This document shows positions 24,300-37,293 of a stretch of DNA of 64,000 bases, one piece after another. The stretch comes from Anoplolepis gracilipes. Lineage: Eukaryota > Arthropoda > Insecta > Hymenoptera > Formicidae. The number at the start of each line of letters is the position of its first letter. Position 1 is the stretch's first letter. The stretch is taken from NCBI RefSeq assembly GCF_047496725.1, contig NC_132971.1, positions 15,184,001 to 15,248,000 on the forward strand, read 5' to 3'. The position numbers were made by a program, and so were the translations under genes. Under the pieces are notes generated by a model. That model saw only the letters and a program-made list of their open reading frames with translations, searched no databases and was not told the origin of the DNA.

Positions 24300-27200
24300 T
24301 TCTAAAATAAATTATTTTTCAAGAAATTTGAAAGATAATAATGAATCCGTTTAAACAGTATAATGGAATATAATTTGATTGTTTTAACTTCATAAACATA
24401 TTATTTATTATTTATTGTTGTTATACTTATGAAGAAATGTGTATGTATAATTGAAATATTCTTAAAGAAACATTCTATGTTAATATATATTTTTTTATTC
24501 TTTTGGAATCATAATATAATAATAAAATGCATATATTGCAAAATATATATTTCTATGTTTACGATAAGATAAGAATATATATCTATAAATATTTTTATTA
24601 TTGTATATTTAAATTAGATATATATTTTATTTTATTTATATTATAATATATACATTGCATTTTTTTAGTTTTAGAAGAAATTAATATTTGCATACAGAAC
24701 CTATATATCTCTATATATTTTCTATTATTTAAATCTGTGTTACCCATATTTTTGAAAAATTTATTTAATTTAAAATATATATAAAATATATCTACTTATA
24801 TAATACACATTTACTATACGATACGATAAGAACACTTGTATAACACACATTTCTTTCAAGATATTGATACATTTGCTTACATCAAATTTATTTAATTGAT
24901 TAGGAATTCACAAAAAAATTCAATATTAGTACAGTCTGGAAAAATTAATGTTACATTGGAAGAGAGATATTTGCATGCATTCCTTAGCCACAAACTAGAA
25001 GTAGTTTCAATTTTTTGACTTTGTAATTCGAGGGGAATCGCACAAATGAAATGCTTGACGATACAACAAATCTTTATATACGATTGCATCAACCAAGAAA
25101 CGAGGATACACATGTATCAATCTGTATAATCATTTGACTAACAATGTCATTGAAGTTCAAACCACAACTAACATAATCGACCTCTCGGTTCGGAGGTCAG
25201 TATACTTCTAACTCGAACAATCTCTCGGTCCATCGAAACGTAGTAGCTCAACTCAGTGATGTAAAATTTCTAATGAATATGGTTTTTTTACATACATGTA
25301 GTTGTGTTTGGATCATGTATTACAATATTAACATAATTGCATATATAATTTAAATTAACTGTCTTAATTACAGCGCTCTTTCCCTGCAATAAAATATAAT
25401 ATTTCAATAGTTTTTGTGAATTGAAAAATATTATATTTTATTAATTAACAGATGCTTTTGAATAATTAAAATATTTTAGAATCAATTTTTAATTTATTGC
25501 CTTTTGAATTTTATTAATTTATAGTTACAACAATTAATTTAATGCTACCATATATATGTGATTTTTTTTCTTTTTAATAATAGTATCTATATATGCATAT
25601 CCAAAAAATAAAAACAATATTAAGATAAAAATATAAAATTAGTAATATAGATATAAAATTATATCTATAAACTATAAATTTAAACAGATATAAAATTATT
25701 TCTCGTAAAAAAATACATATATAAATACAACAGTATATTTATATATGTATTTAAATATATAATAGTATTTATATACATATTTAAAAAAAAAAGTATTGTT
25801 GTTGATGTCATATATGTATAGTATAAAATATTATGCACGTTAAGCTTAAAAAAATATACGAACAAATAAAAAGAAATAAAATGTTTAATAATTATAGTGC
25901 GAATATTACTAATAATTTATATCAATTCTTACACACAAATTGTTGTTTGCATAATATTAATATTATATATGGAAAAATTTGGGGATTAACTCTGCATTTA
26001 AAGAAATTTGATTATATTTTAAAAGTGAGATTCACAAACTAAATGGAATTTTTAAGAAAATGAATGATTTCGAGGAAAAACATGCGTTACTTATCACGTT
26101 ATCAGATTATATTGTTTGATTATTATGACAAAATATTCTTCTTTTAAACTTCTTAAATTTTTTTTTCTGGAATTTCATAAATTATTTTTAAATTTCGATA
26201 AAAAAGATGAAATAACAATTAAAAAGCATATTATCGTTGTATGTTTCTCAAGACCGATAAAAAAGAAATTTTTCTTTTATTTTTCGTGTATATTATATAA
26301 ATGATGGAGCATTTTTTATCGCGTGAAAAAAATATCAACATGATAACTTTAAATGGCATTCTAACAGATTAATTTTGTATACCAGCAGTTGAAAGATTTT
26401 AGCGCAGTAATAATCCACGTTCCAGAAAAAGACTATCAGCTAACAAGTTGAAATTTATAAATTGTCTTAAAAAATTTTAAAGACTTAAAGTTTTAGGAAA
26501 AATATTAAATGTTATCTGAAAACTAACGTAAAATTAACATGATTCATATAAATAAAGAGAAATAAATATCTTTGCTTCCGCATTAAGATATTAAGTAAAT
26601 CATTGTCTGCATGATTGCAACCTTTTATTTAGACATGAATGAAAAACATTGTAAGCGCAAAAATTTAGGGACAATTGTTTTCTAATCATGATAATTTCCC
26701 TCTCTCTAAAAAGCCAATTTTATACGAAGAAAGAAATATGTTTGCAATAGAAACTCATTGTCAATGATAATTTTATTGCGTGTGAAACTTTCCACTCACT
26801 GATCTATGATCTATATTAATCTATGTCAACTCATTCTTTATTATAGATGTTATTCTATGTAGTTATACAATGTTTAATTAGGTATTGTTTTTTTAATATC
26901 ATAGTCAAAGTATCAATGTTCTTCAATAATTATTTTCAAGAATTAACAATTGCAAGATAGTTAAAAGAATTTTTTCACACTCATTTCAGAATTTAATATA
27001 ATAATAAACTTTAATCATATTATTAACAAAGTATACAATTGTCGTTTTTTACAATAGAGTGGGACCGAAAAGTTTTAAAATTCAAATGTTTCTTTTCTAT
27101 TCCCTAGACACAGTTATACACATAGATTAATAACGCGTGAAATAGCAAAGGCAACCTTGTCCATTGATTTGTCATGATCGCGAAACGAGGACGAAGAATG

Positions 27201-30200
27201 AGCTCACGAGAGCTCGCGTTTCTATTCCCATCCGCGCGATTCATGCGTTTTCGCATGCAATTTGAGTCACTTGTATATACGGACAAAATTCCAGAAAAAG
27301 CAACGCCGACGCGAGAACGAGATGACGTAGCCTACCACCCACCTGTCGATGGCTACGCTATTTTCGAGTTGCGCTTTGCGTCGGTATAACTTTCCGTTGA
27401 TGTATGCGGTATGTTACCGCGAATTTGGCTGCCGGATTCGTTTGCGACATACATGAGAAAAGAGACGAGTTTAACATTCCTTACTTTGCAATCTACCCAG
27501 AGAAAAAAATTTTACGTTATAGAAAAATTGATTGATTATATATCATTAAAAATTAATTAATAATATGATAATCTACGCATCTATTAATTATATTAAAACA
27601 TTTTGTTAAAAATATTTAATTAATAATTTCATAAACAAATAATCTTTAAAAGGCTAACTAAGATAAATTGAAAAAAAAATCTTGCAAAATTATTAACTGT
27701 AGTAGTTGTTGATTTACCGTAAAATAATTATAATCAAATTTGCAGTATGCGATACAAAAATATTAATTGAAATATTAATTGTAGTTTTATTAAATGATTT
27801 CATCAAATTTTACAAGTGTTCTGAGAATTAATCTTTTTCTATAGCAACTTGGTATTTTAATTAATTGGACGTGGGAGATTAGAAATATTTTATTTTATAT
27901 TAGCTGCACGAAGGAAAAACACAAATATTTTGATCAGAAATGATCACAAAATTGAAAATCAGAAATATTCTCTGCAAAATTTCATCTTGCGTTTTCACTA
28001 AAACATTATTGTTTCTCAGAAAAAGAGCATATCTCATAAAAAAGTCTTATATCAGAAAAAGAGTGATTTATATGCAACTTTTTAATTAAAGTTTCAAAAA
28101 TGTAACTTCTTTAAGTGATTACTACAATTTTAGTAGTAGATTATAACAATTCGAAGATTAGGAAAGGCCAAAGCTCAGACGAGGGCAACATAAAGCAGTG
28201 AAAGATTACAGATATCATTGTCTTATAACATTGCCATTGTGTCGTCACAATATCCCTCTTTTATCGTAGAAACGTGCGATGTTGTTGAGAATGCAATAAT
28301 GTGTTTCGTATCGCTAACATAAATTGCGCAAAGTAACTTTTCGTAGATATCCGGAGCGGCGATGTGCAATCGACAAATGTTCTCCACGTGGCATCTTTAC
28401 TGCCAAGGTTCATAGGGTTCCCCAATCATTGAGCGATATAGAAATATACCATAGTTTTTAATCAAATAACTTTCTAATGTGAAATATAGTTTCCAGAATG
28501 TTTACAAATCCGTCAGTTAAATTCACATTTTAATATCATGCACATTTTTCCAGAAATAATATACTGAAAATGTCTCTTTTTAGACGCAACAATAGATTTA
28601 AATGCTATTTGATAGCAGGTTTGTTGATCACTAAGAAAAAAAAAAAACAATTATCTGTTTATCAATTAATTCGCAACTCTACGTCAAAAATATGAGACAG
28701 AGGTTTACATCAGATAATTTCATGGATTGCAAATAAAATTGTTTCGTAAATTAAGAGTCAAGCAACGGATATTTCACTTTCGTTTAACGACGCTTTACAA
28801 CTTTGGAGTATTTGTTTAATATACCATATGTGAGATTAACAGAGAAAGCTCATTAACTTCTAATATAAATATAATAAATACTGACCAAAAAAGAAATCAA
28901 AACTATTTTATATATAATATCTAATATTCTCTGTTGCGCAAAACATTTTATTTTTACATATAGGTACATTTAGACTAAAGATATTTTAATAAAAACACGC
29001 GCAAGATCCTTTACACACGATAGCTAATTAAAATTATTAAGAAAAATTAATTTCCGAAAGCTGCGTACAAGATTAATGTAAAAAAAAATTGAAAAATACT
29101 AAATAATAATTGATAATAATAATAATTATTTAAATATTATTAACAAAAATAAATTTTTGAAAGCTGGATTTAATCAAACATCAAATGAGAAAATAAAGCA
29201 ATTAAGATATGAATTATTAAGAGAAATATAAAGGTTTTATCTATTTATAAATATATTCAGTTGACTGATATATACATACATACACATACACCATTTTCCA
29301 CAAATAAGTCAAATGCCAACGACATCAAAGCTTTCCTTAATTAGGCCTTAATTTTCCACGTCGCCAATTAATCTAGAGAGTTGATCTGATAATGTGTGCT
29401 AACACAACGCATCTTATCTTAAAGATCGGTAATAAAGCAATTTATCGCTTTCTTAATACAAATGATATTATATACGATGTAATCTGATAGCGCTTGGTCA
29501 ACTTATTAATATATGAGAAGTAGAATAAATTTAAACGAAAAAATCTAAAAAAAAACATATTCGAGAAGTCTGTTTGCCCTTTGAAACAGGCAATGGCCTG
29601 CGTTTATTTTTAGGTATCTTAATCTCGGCCGCGATCTATTTCTATAGAATTGTATAGCATATCATTCAAAACATTGGTGTACTGCGACGAATCAGACAGT
29701 CAAACGATCAACTGATTTGACGCACCGGAAATGAAATTTCTTTGAACTTTAAACTTTGAAAGTGATATCTTCGATTATACTTCGGTTATACTTTATCTTA
29801 TCCTGGTGATAGATCGAATAAATAATTCCTCTCATTTTCAGATTCATCTAAATTATACTATATAACGACATAATATATAACGATCATAAAATGTGAATCT
29901 TTTAATATAACTATTACCGATCCAATTATTCAAAAGATGACATTGAAAAATATTTTTTCTAATAATTTTTTCCAACATATATATCTACATATATCTTATA
30001 TCTGTTTTTTTAATATTAATTTATTATTATTATATAAATATAATAGATTAAAGAAGAAAATCTCTTAATATCCACTTTTCTTATCTTTCTTGTATACTTA
30101 TTTGTGAAAAAATGTGATCTCTTTTTTTATAAACTATTTATTTAAAAAATTAATTACTTATTAAATATCATAAATTTGAAATAAAATGACACAAGTAGCA

Positions 30201-30360
30201 CGAGATTAATTAATTGCTACGAATCATTAATACAAAAGTGATATAGGAGAAAAATAAATAATCTTAAGTTGCAGCACGAACTTTTGTTCACATTAAATGA
30301 TTCACATCAAATGATGCATAAAGTAATTTGTTTATACTGAGTATACAATTAACAGTTTCA
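24300..30360. other. AT-rich stretch, no exon identified
   Basis: CpG-rich patches at about 27110-27480 and 28200-28430 are the only features above background. They contain no supported exon and may be regulatory. The remaining open frames are short and low in complexity. If either upstream first exon belongs to the PHYHD1-like gene, this stretch is intron. Confidence 0.35.
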
Positions 30361-30361
30361 G

Positions 30362-31699
30362 AAAAATGGATACGTCATTTTGGAGGATTTCTTTCACCCG
30401 GAGGAGATTGAAGAATTAAAATCCTGCGGAGAAGAATTTACGAACAAATTGCCATCTGAATCGGAAAGAAAGATATTTAATACACTAGACTGGCCACAGG
30501 TAAATATGAAATTAGATAATTTTGAAATTAATAAAGTGTAATATTAATCGCGCGACTAGAAAAAATCGGCAGAAAAGAAACGAATATTGTTTATAATTAA
30601 TTGATGATTTTTGTTAGAAAAAACAACAGATATTTTACATACCTATATAGCGAATATAAATTTTATAAAACACAATGTGAAACCCACTTTTTGCTGATTT
30701 CATAAAACTCTAAGATGAAACTCGAAATTTGTATAATTCTAATAAATAATTATTTTGTTTTAGAATAAGGAAAAGTACTTTTTGGATAGTGCTAATAAAA
30801 TAAGTGTTTTCTTCGAGGGTGAAGCTTTGGAGAAAGACGGACAATTACAAGTTCATCCAAGAGTATCTTTAAATAAAGTAAACTAACTTGAAAGAAAATA
30901 TTTAATTGCATCAATTTTTGCAATTTTGAAGCAATTATGTTATAATCACATTATACTTTTCAGGTGGGTCATGCACTTCATTGGTTACATCCTACCTTTA
31001 AAAAGTATACTTTTGATGAAAGAGTTAAAGAAGTCGCTTTTCAATTAGAGTATCAAGAACCAGCAGTGTGTCAGTCGATGTACATTTATAAGAATCCCGG
31101 AATAGGTTCGGAAGGTAACTAAATCATTTATTTGCATTTTCCGTTTTCATCGTGTGAGAAAAATGTGAGATAATAATTCATATCATTTAAAATCTACATA
31201 CAGATATTTGTGTAATTTAGTAAAAATACTATATGAAATAATCATAACGTCTAATGCTTATGATTTTTTTTTTCATGCAGTTACAATGCATCAAGATGCA
31301 TCGTATTTATATACCGAGCCAATGACACTTGTGGGTTTCTGGATCGCATTGGAAGACGCTACACAAGAAAACGGATGTCTATGGATCGCGCCGGGTTCAC
31401 ATCAGAGCGGAGTACACAGGCGTTACATAAAAAACAAAGATGCAAATTCTCAAGAATTATTAATATACGACAGAGCGGCGCCCTGTTATCCGTTAAGTAA
31501 TTTCAGACCTGTACCGGTACGCAAAGGAACTTGTATTCTTATTCATGGTCAAGTAGTACACTTTTCTTATCCTAATAAGAGCGAAACATCGAGACATGCT
31601 TATACATTTCACGTAATCGAAACGAAAAACGTATCTTATTCAAAGGAAAATTGGCTTCAACCACCTGCTGGAGGATTTGCAAATCTTTACAGAAATTAG
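30362..31699 (+). CDS. PHYHD1: Phytanoyl-CoA dioxygenase domain-containing protein 1-like (5' exon missing)
   Basis: Four exons join in frame: 30362-30499, 30764-30877, 30964-31114 and 31281-31699. They give 273 residues plus a missing N-terminus of perhaps 10-25 residues; the human protein has about 290. The first exon opens in phase 0 at NGYVILEDFFHPEEIEELK, the typical start of PhyH proteins. The Fe(II)/2-oxoglutarate site is visible: the His-x-Asp pair in MHQDASYLYTEP, the distal His in IHGQVVHFSYP, and an Arg-containing SRHAYTFH that should bind 2-oxoglutarate. ENGCLWIAPGSH and ENWLQPP are also family hallmarks. These enzymes hydroxylate substrates using oxygen and 2-oxoglutarate; the natural substrate of PHYHD1 is not established. 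It is tail-to-tail with SWT1, whose stop is about 650 bases away. Confidence 0.92.
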
Positions 31700-31822
31700 G
31701 TGTATTGATTGGAAAAATTGTCTGTCATATTATATTGTATAATTTTACTATCCCTAATTTTTAGTTCATCTTTTCTCACTGGTCAAAAAAATGACATTCT
31801 ATATACAGTTTAGAAGCGCGAT

Positions 31823-31828
31823 AATAAA
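31823..31828 (+). terminator. Polyadenylation signal for the PHYHD1-like gene
   Basis: The first canonical AATAAA lies about 125 bases after the stop codon at 31699, in a short 3' untranslated region that converges on the SWT1 3' end. Confidence 0.5.
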
Positions 31829-32240
31829 CATTTTTTTATACATTATTTTGTACATTGTGTCACGACATATAATAATCTCGCATCTCAATGAAAGATATCG
31901 TTTGCATTAAATGGTAACTCTTCAGGAGACTCTTGCACAATAGTTTTCGTCTTGAAAGAGTAAAAGTGTGAAATTTATATTCGAATTGGGAATTTTGCGA
32001 GAATATTCGTAATTTTATCTTTTTTTTTTGGGAGCGATACACTTTTCACGTGTGTAATTTAATAGATTTTAGCCAAAGATTATCGCACAACGCTGTTACT
32101 CAAAAATGCAATTACAATATCTTTCAATGATGTCATTGCTATCAGTTATCTAATAATACCATCAAAAACATTATCATCTATCTACTTTTTATGACAATGC
32201 TGAATTGTCATTATATAATTTAACAAAAATAAATGTATTA

Positions 32241-32246
32241 TTTATT
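32241..32246 (-). terminator. Polyadenylation signal for SWT1
   Basis: AATAAA on the minus strand about 105 bases beyond the likely stop at 32352-32350. It is opposed to the PHYHD1-like signal, so the two genes end tail-to-tail. Confidence 0.45.
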
Positions 32247-32349
32247 AAAATAGATGTATATACATATTTTGATGCATATAAATATGATTTGTACGTTTTC
32301 ACTCGTTGAAAAAATAAATTGAGAGAATTAACATAAAATATACATATAT

Positions 32350-35300
32350 TTATGTATGAACAGCTAACGCACAAAAATGTGTAGTTAAATCTTGTAGCTG
32401 TTTTAATCCAGTTTTCAATGGCTCTTCTTTTAATTTTATACAGTAATATACATCCAAAGGTGTCACATCAAATGTTTTTCTCTCTATGTCAGGCAAAAAT
32501 GTGTTTAAGTTTTGTTGCAAACTAAGTAGTGCTTGATATGTTATATTGGAATTTTCAGATTGCAGCAGTAACCTAATAACAACAAAAAATTACAAATATA
32601 CGAATAATATATATAATGCAGAAAAAGTGTAATATTAAAATAATATACGATATCACAATATCCAAAAGAGAGATCAACTGTTAAGAGATAACTTACTTAT
32701 TGAGATTCTGTGTCAAATCGGCCACGTTTCTCGAGATCTCTGGTCGCAAATATTCTATAGTTGCAGGTAACAATGATGAATTTACAGGCTCAAAGTTAAA
32801 AGAATGTGCTATTCCTGCATTGCTACATGCTGTACCACTGTCATGAAGAAACAATAATAGCACATTTGTATATTAGACAAATATATTAAAAATATATTTT
32901 TTGCAAAAACACATATGATAACATGTACTATAAAACAAAGTCTTACCATATGTCACGCGTGTAATTGTAGATATGCTGGAAGCATTGGAACACTTTTACC
33001 GCTCTTATTTCTTGCTCTTGAGTATCTTCTATAATGCCTATCTTACTGTGTAATTTTTTCTGTTGTATAGTAATGATATAATTACGGCATTTTTTCTTGA
33101 GTCCCTAAAAACATCAGTTTTCAAAATTAACTCTTTATCATAATTGTAAAATGTATCTACAATCTACACAAAAGCTATACAAATATACCAAATATTACCA
33201 TAATCGTATCAAATGTTTGCGTCAAGAGTTCACAATGTTTATCTGCATTGACCGCTTGTACTAAATCGCTACATTTTTCTAAGATGTGTTCCACATCTTC
33301 TAGTTTTCTACCACCAACTGGAAATAATATCAAGATTGAGTTTACATTGTGAAATATTTTCCATTATTATACTACAGTTTATACAATAGATACTTGGTAT
33401 ATATTCAAAAGCTTGAAGTAATTCCTTCAAAATATATTCAGCACGTCTTTGAAATGATTCATTTATTGCGGCGATCCAGTGCTTTATAGCACATTTTAAT
33501 GCAGTTATTATAGTCCAAGGTGGTTTTATAATAACATATAACTTCCATTCTGTTTCTCCATAAATTTCTGACATTTGTCTAATGATGATCTGTAAAAATG
33601 AAATATGTTTGATAATCGGTTCATGAAAACTTGTCGATTCAAAATCCAATATATAATACATACTGTTGACAAAAAGTCTTTCATAGTTGCTTTTGTATCT
33701 TCAAAAACATCATCCGTTAAATTTAATTCATCATTAAAGATAGAATTTTCGATGGGACGACTATCATTTAAATGATTAATTACTGTATCATTCATATTAT
33801 AATAATCTATTTTCTCAAGAGGATCATTACGTCCCAATGCCAATATATTATATATCATTGCTTTATTACAGAGATTTTTGTCATATGATAATAAAACCTA
33901 TTTACAAAAAGTAAAAAAAGAGTATAGCATATTCCTTAATAAATTATACTTTTGTATATCGTACGATGTGATAGAATGACATCTTACCACAGATTTTTGT
34001 AACTGACAAATTTGTAAACAACATTGCAGGATCTCATCATCTGGGCAATTAAGTTTAAAGTCTTCTTTATTTTGTGTTGCCTGTTCTCGTGTCTGGCCTA
34101 TGATACGTGGATGTTTAGAAGAAAAATGTTCATGAATGAAAGATATAGCTTTCCTAGCTTTTCCCCATAACTCAGGTGTAGACTTATTATCCTTTATATA
34201 ATCTAGTTCCTATTATAAAATTACAAAATATAACATTCAAACTTTCATAGATGTGAAAGCAAAAGAGAAAGAAAAAATAGAATGTATTTATTATATCTAT
34301 CAATAGTACTTGTACTTACATGTATCACAGTCCATGGAATTACAATGAAAGGGCGTGGATAATTTTTAAATGTTGCATCTCTTGCTTCTTCAATAATTTG
34401 AAGATTTGATAGAAATACATTTGTATCCACAACAATATACAGTGGACTTTTCTCCTGTGACTCTGTCCCATTATACTGTATTGATTCTACAGTATTTCCT
34501 GATATACATTTTGTTTTATCCATATGATCTGTTTTGCCTAATTGTGTTCTAACAACTTCGAGCTACATAAAAAATATATTAAATATAAAAAATTATATTC
34601 TCTTCATTATTTATATATATAAGATACATAAAACGCAACAAATTCCTAATTTATGTAAATTGTAAAAAATAAGAAAAATATAAAAATATGTAAGATTACT
34701 AGGTACATAATACAATAACTAGATATCTATCTGCACATAAATTCTGTCTGTGATGCACAAATTAATGTTTCAATTATATATATATATATATATACTGATA
34801 ATACCTCTAGTGCAATGTCATCATCATTCATTGGTTCCCAATCCATTTCCTCATACAGAATTTCTTGTTTAGCCTGTTCTATTAATTTTTCTTTTGTCAT
34901 ATTATCAACAATTAATTCATTATTTCGTTGAATCTGTGATTTATCGCTATTTGATGTAATATTATTTTTGAACAATGCATCTTTTAAAATTTTGTGGTGT
35001 AATCTCGTAAGTCGAACCTCAACATTTTTATAAACACTCGTTCCTAAACTGCGATTGTCTGTGAAAACAAAGTAATTTAAAAAGATTATTAAAAACCATA
35101 AGAAAAAGTATGTTTTAAATTTTTTTAAATATAAGTAAAATTATGCACTTACTGTACGAATTAGGTAAACTTTTGCTAAGCTTTTGTGGAATTTTTTCAT
35201 TGATTATGGCATGTCCAATTTCTTTTAGTTTTTCTTTATCAAAACTCAAACTTCTTCTTAATATGCACATCCTCTCTTTTGCAATATTTTTTCTTTGAGA

Positions 35301-36221
35301 GGGTTTTGGTTCTTTTTTCGCAAAATATTTGATTTTAAAGTTTTATAATAATAAATAATATAATAAATAATATAAAGTATATTATATATAATTGCATTAC
35401 TTACTTGAAATATTTTGGCTGTGTGATTTTTGTGTATTCCGTGTTTTATTACTTGGACATTGCTCTATATTATTCTTATTTTGATTTACAGTTTCTTGGT
35501 TTCTGGCACTTTTTTCTTGATTCTCTTGTATCTTCGCTAATAGCTGGCTTGTGATATTCGAGTCTTGTTGTTTATTCTTAGCATTTTTTAATTTTTTATC
35601 TGGATTAGATTTATTTAAACTCCGTCGCTGAATTTTTTCATAAAGAACAGACATTTGTGGTGTGAATGTTGTTACTTGATTATCATTTTTATCCAGAGAT
35701 ACTGATTCATCATTCTTTGTCAATTTTGATGTTTTTTTCAAAAAAAAACCTGTTTTATTTCCTGACAACTTTACTGAAGTTTTTGATGAAAGAGAAGATT
35801 TATTTTTGGTAGCTAATTTTTGCACCATTTTTTCTCGAATTACTTTCATTTGTGGTGTCTCTATAATTTTCTCACTTGATTGTTGTTTGCAAACTCTCTT
35901 ATTATTCGCAATATTGTGTTTGGATGTTACTAATGTCTGATGTTCTCTCTCTTCATGACGATTTTTACAATTTTTATTATTTGCCTGAGATATCTGTACA
36001 CATACAAAAAATGAAATAGGAATATATAAATTAGAAATTTAATATATATTATATCAGAGATAAGTTGTAGATAACAAAAACTAAAATACCTTATTGGTTT
36101 CATCTAACGCTGGCTCAGTCCATGAAGATTGATTTGTTTTCACATTGAAATAATATACTCTGTCCGGATGGGTTTTAGAATTGACGGTAATCCAATTGTT
36201 TGGCAATTTTTGTTTCATCAT
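32350..36221 (-). CDS. SWT1: Transcriptional protein SWT1 homologue (WW and PIN domains), one frameshift near the end
   Basis: Twelve exons join in frame: 36221-36090, 35993-35405, 35311-35153, 35058-34805, 34562-34320, 34209-33988, 33897-33664, 33589-33394, 33317-33199, 33104-32947, 32837-32697 and 32573-32350. About residues 6-37 form a WW domain (LPNNWITV... SSWTEP). A long Lys/Ser/Asn-rich linker follows (exon 2). The PIN nuclease domain starts near residue 418 with YIVVDTNVFLSNL, continues with IPWTVIHELDYIK, and includes VLLSYDKNLCNKAM near 534. The C-terminal helical region follows. SWT1 is an endoribonuclease that acts in quality control of nuclear mRNPs. The last exon needs a one-base shift at an AAAA run (32519-32522). 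Read literally, the frame stops at 32491-32489 after about 843 residues. With the shift it continues to 32350 and about 889 residues, close to the human length of about 900. The gene is head-to-head with TMEM30A. Confidence 0.92.
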
Positions 36222-36872
36222 TTTTAATATCAGGTATTAATAAATTTGTGAAAACAAAGCACCTACAAGATTACACTTCGACTTTATCCCTTTATCTGCT
36301 TTTTTGGCTGCTAATATTATTCGTCTAGGCTTTTACAGATCGGGAAGTAAAAAAAAACATCTCTTGTCAGTCGTCAGTTAACGTCTATATGCGCACGATG
36401 TAAGACATATGTAAATACAAAATGTACGATGTACGATGTACGAGGTCAGATTAATGACATATATATACACGTTATTGGACTAGACTTTCAACTTTGTAAG
36501 CACAACCCATTGGTAGACGGAGAACTGAGGCAGATTGTTTTTTTTAACGCATGACGTCATCGAAAATTCCAAACAATAAATAAAATCGATTAATACCTAC
36601 AAAGATATTTTAAAAATTAATAAAACATATATTCTAATTCTTAATACAAAAAATATCACTTATTCATTTTGATAATTATAGCAAATTAAAATAATTTCAT
36701 ATTACTCAGATGAGTAATGTTGTTAATACATTATTTAGAATGCAATATGTAATTATATAAAAATAAGAATATACCGATATAAAGCTTTACAATCCAGATT
36801 AAATCAGCTAAAATAGATGATAATATCGTAATATATATATATATATATATGAAGGTATAATTAAATATTATA

Positions 36873-36992
36873 AAGGTACTTTTTCATGCCAATACTCGAC
36901 ACTCGACCATTAATTCATCATTTTTGATCACGTGACTTGTTTTGACACTTGTAATGAACGTCATGTGAAGAGAGAAGCACCTATATGTATAC
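36873..36992. mobile_element. Eroded copy of a short inverted-repeat MITE (copy 2)
   Basis: AGGTACTTTTTCATGCCAAT at the left and GAAGAGAGAAGCACCT at the right correspond to the ends of the better-preserved copy at 55821-55971. The interior TTTTTGATCACGTGACTTGTTTTGAC also matches that copy's interior. It lies in the head-to-head interval between SWT1 and TMEM30A. Confidence 0.7.
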
Positions 36993-37053
36993 ATATATAT
37001 ATATATATATATATATATGGTACGTGTGTGTGTATGTGTGTATATGTGTGTGT
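36983..37053. repeat. (TA)n then (GT)n compound microsatellite
   Basis: A TA tract runs to about 37018, then GT-rich repeats. It adjoins the MITE end in the SWT1/TMEM30A promoter interval. A second, shorter TA tract lies at about 36831-36851. Confidence 0.9.
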
Positions 37054-37293
37054 GATAAGCTAAAGGCGGATTTGCACAACCTCATACATAATCCACACGT
37101 ACAGCTGTTATTTGTCCAAGTCCGACCTATGAAAATAGACTCTCTACAGATAGATATCATATCTCACACTCTCAACTTTCGCAGCAACTGACATATGTAT
37201 ATATGTCATTTCGTCACTTTGCAAATGGCAGTTGATAGCAAGACGTGTTGTCGAGGCTTGTCAAATATTAAATTGTCTCGCCATCGATAAAAC

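Noticed and set aside
24892..25113. Minus-strand 73-codon frame, and a coding-like plus-strand frame after TTGATTAG
   Set aside because: Neither has a matched donor or a recognisable family.
33308..33858. Long minus-strand frames of 117 and 110 codons taken as separate genes
   Set aside because: They are exons of SWT1 plus adjoining intron sequence; exon ends are fixed by splice sites in matching phase.
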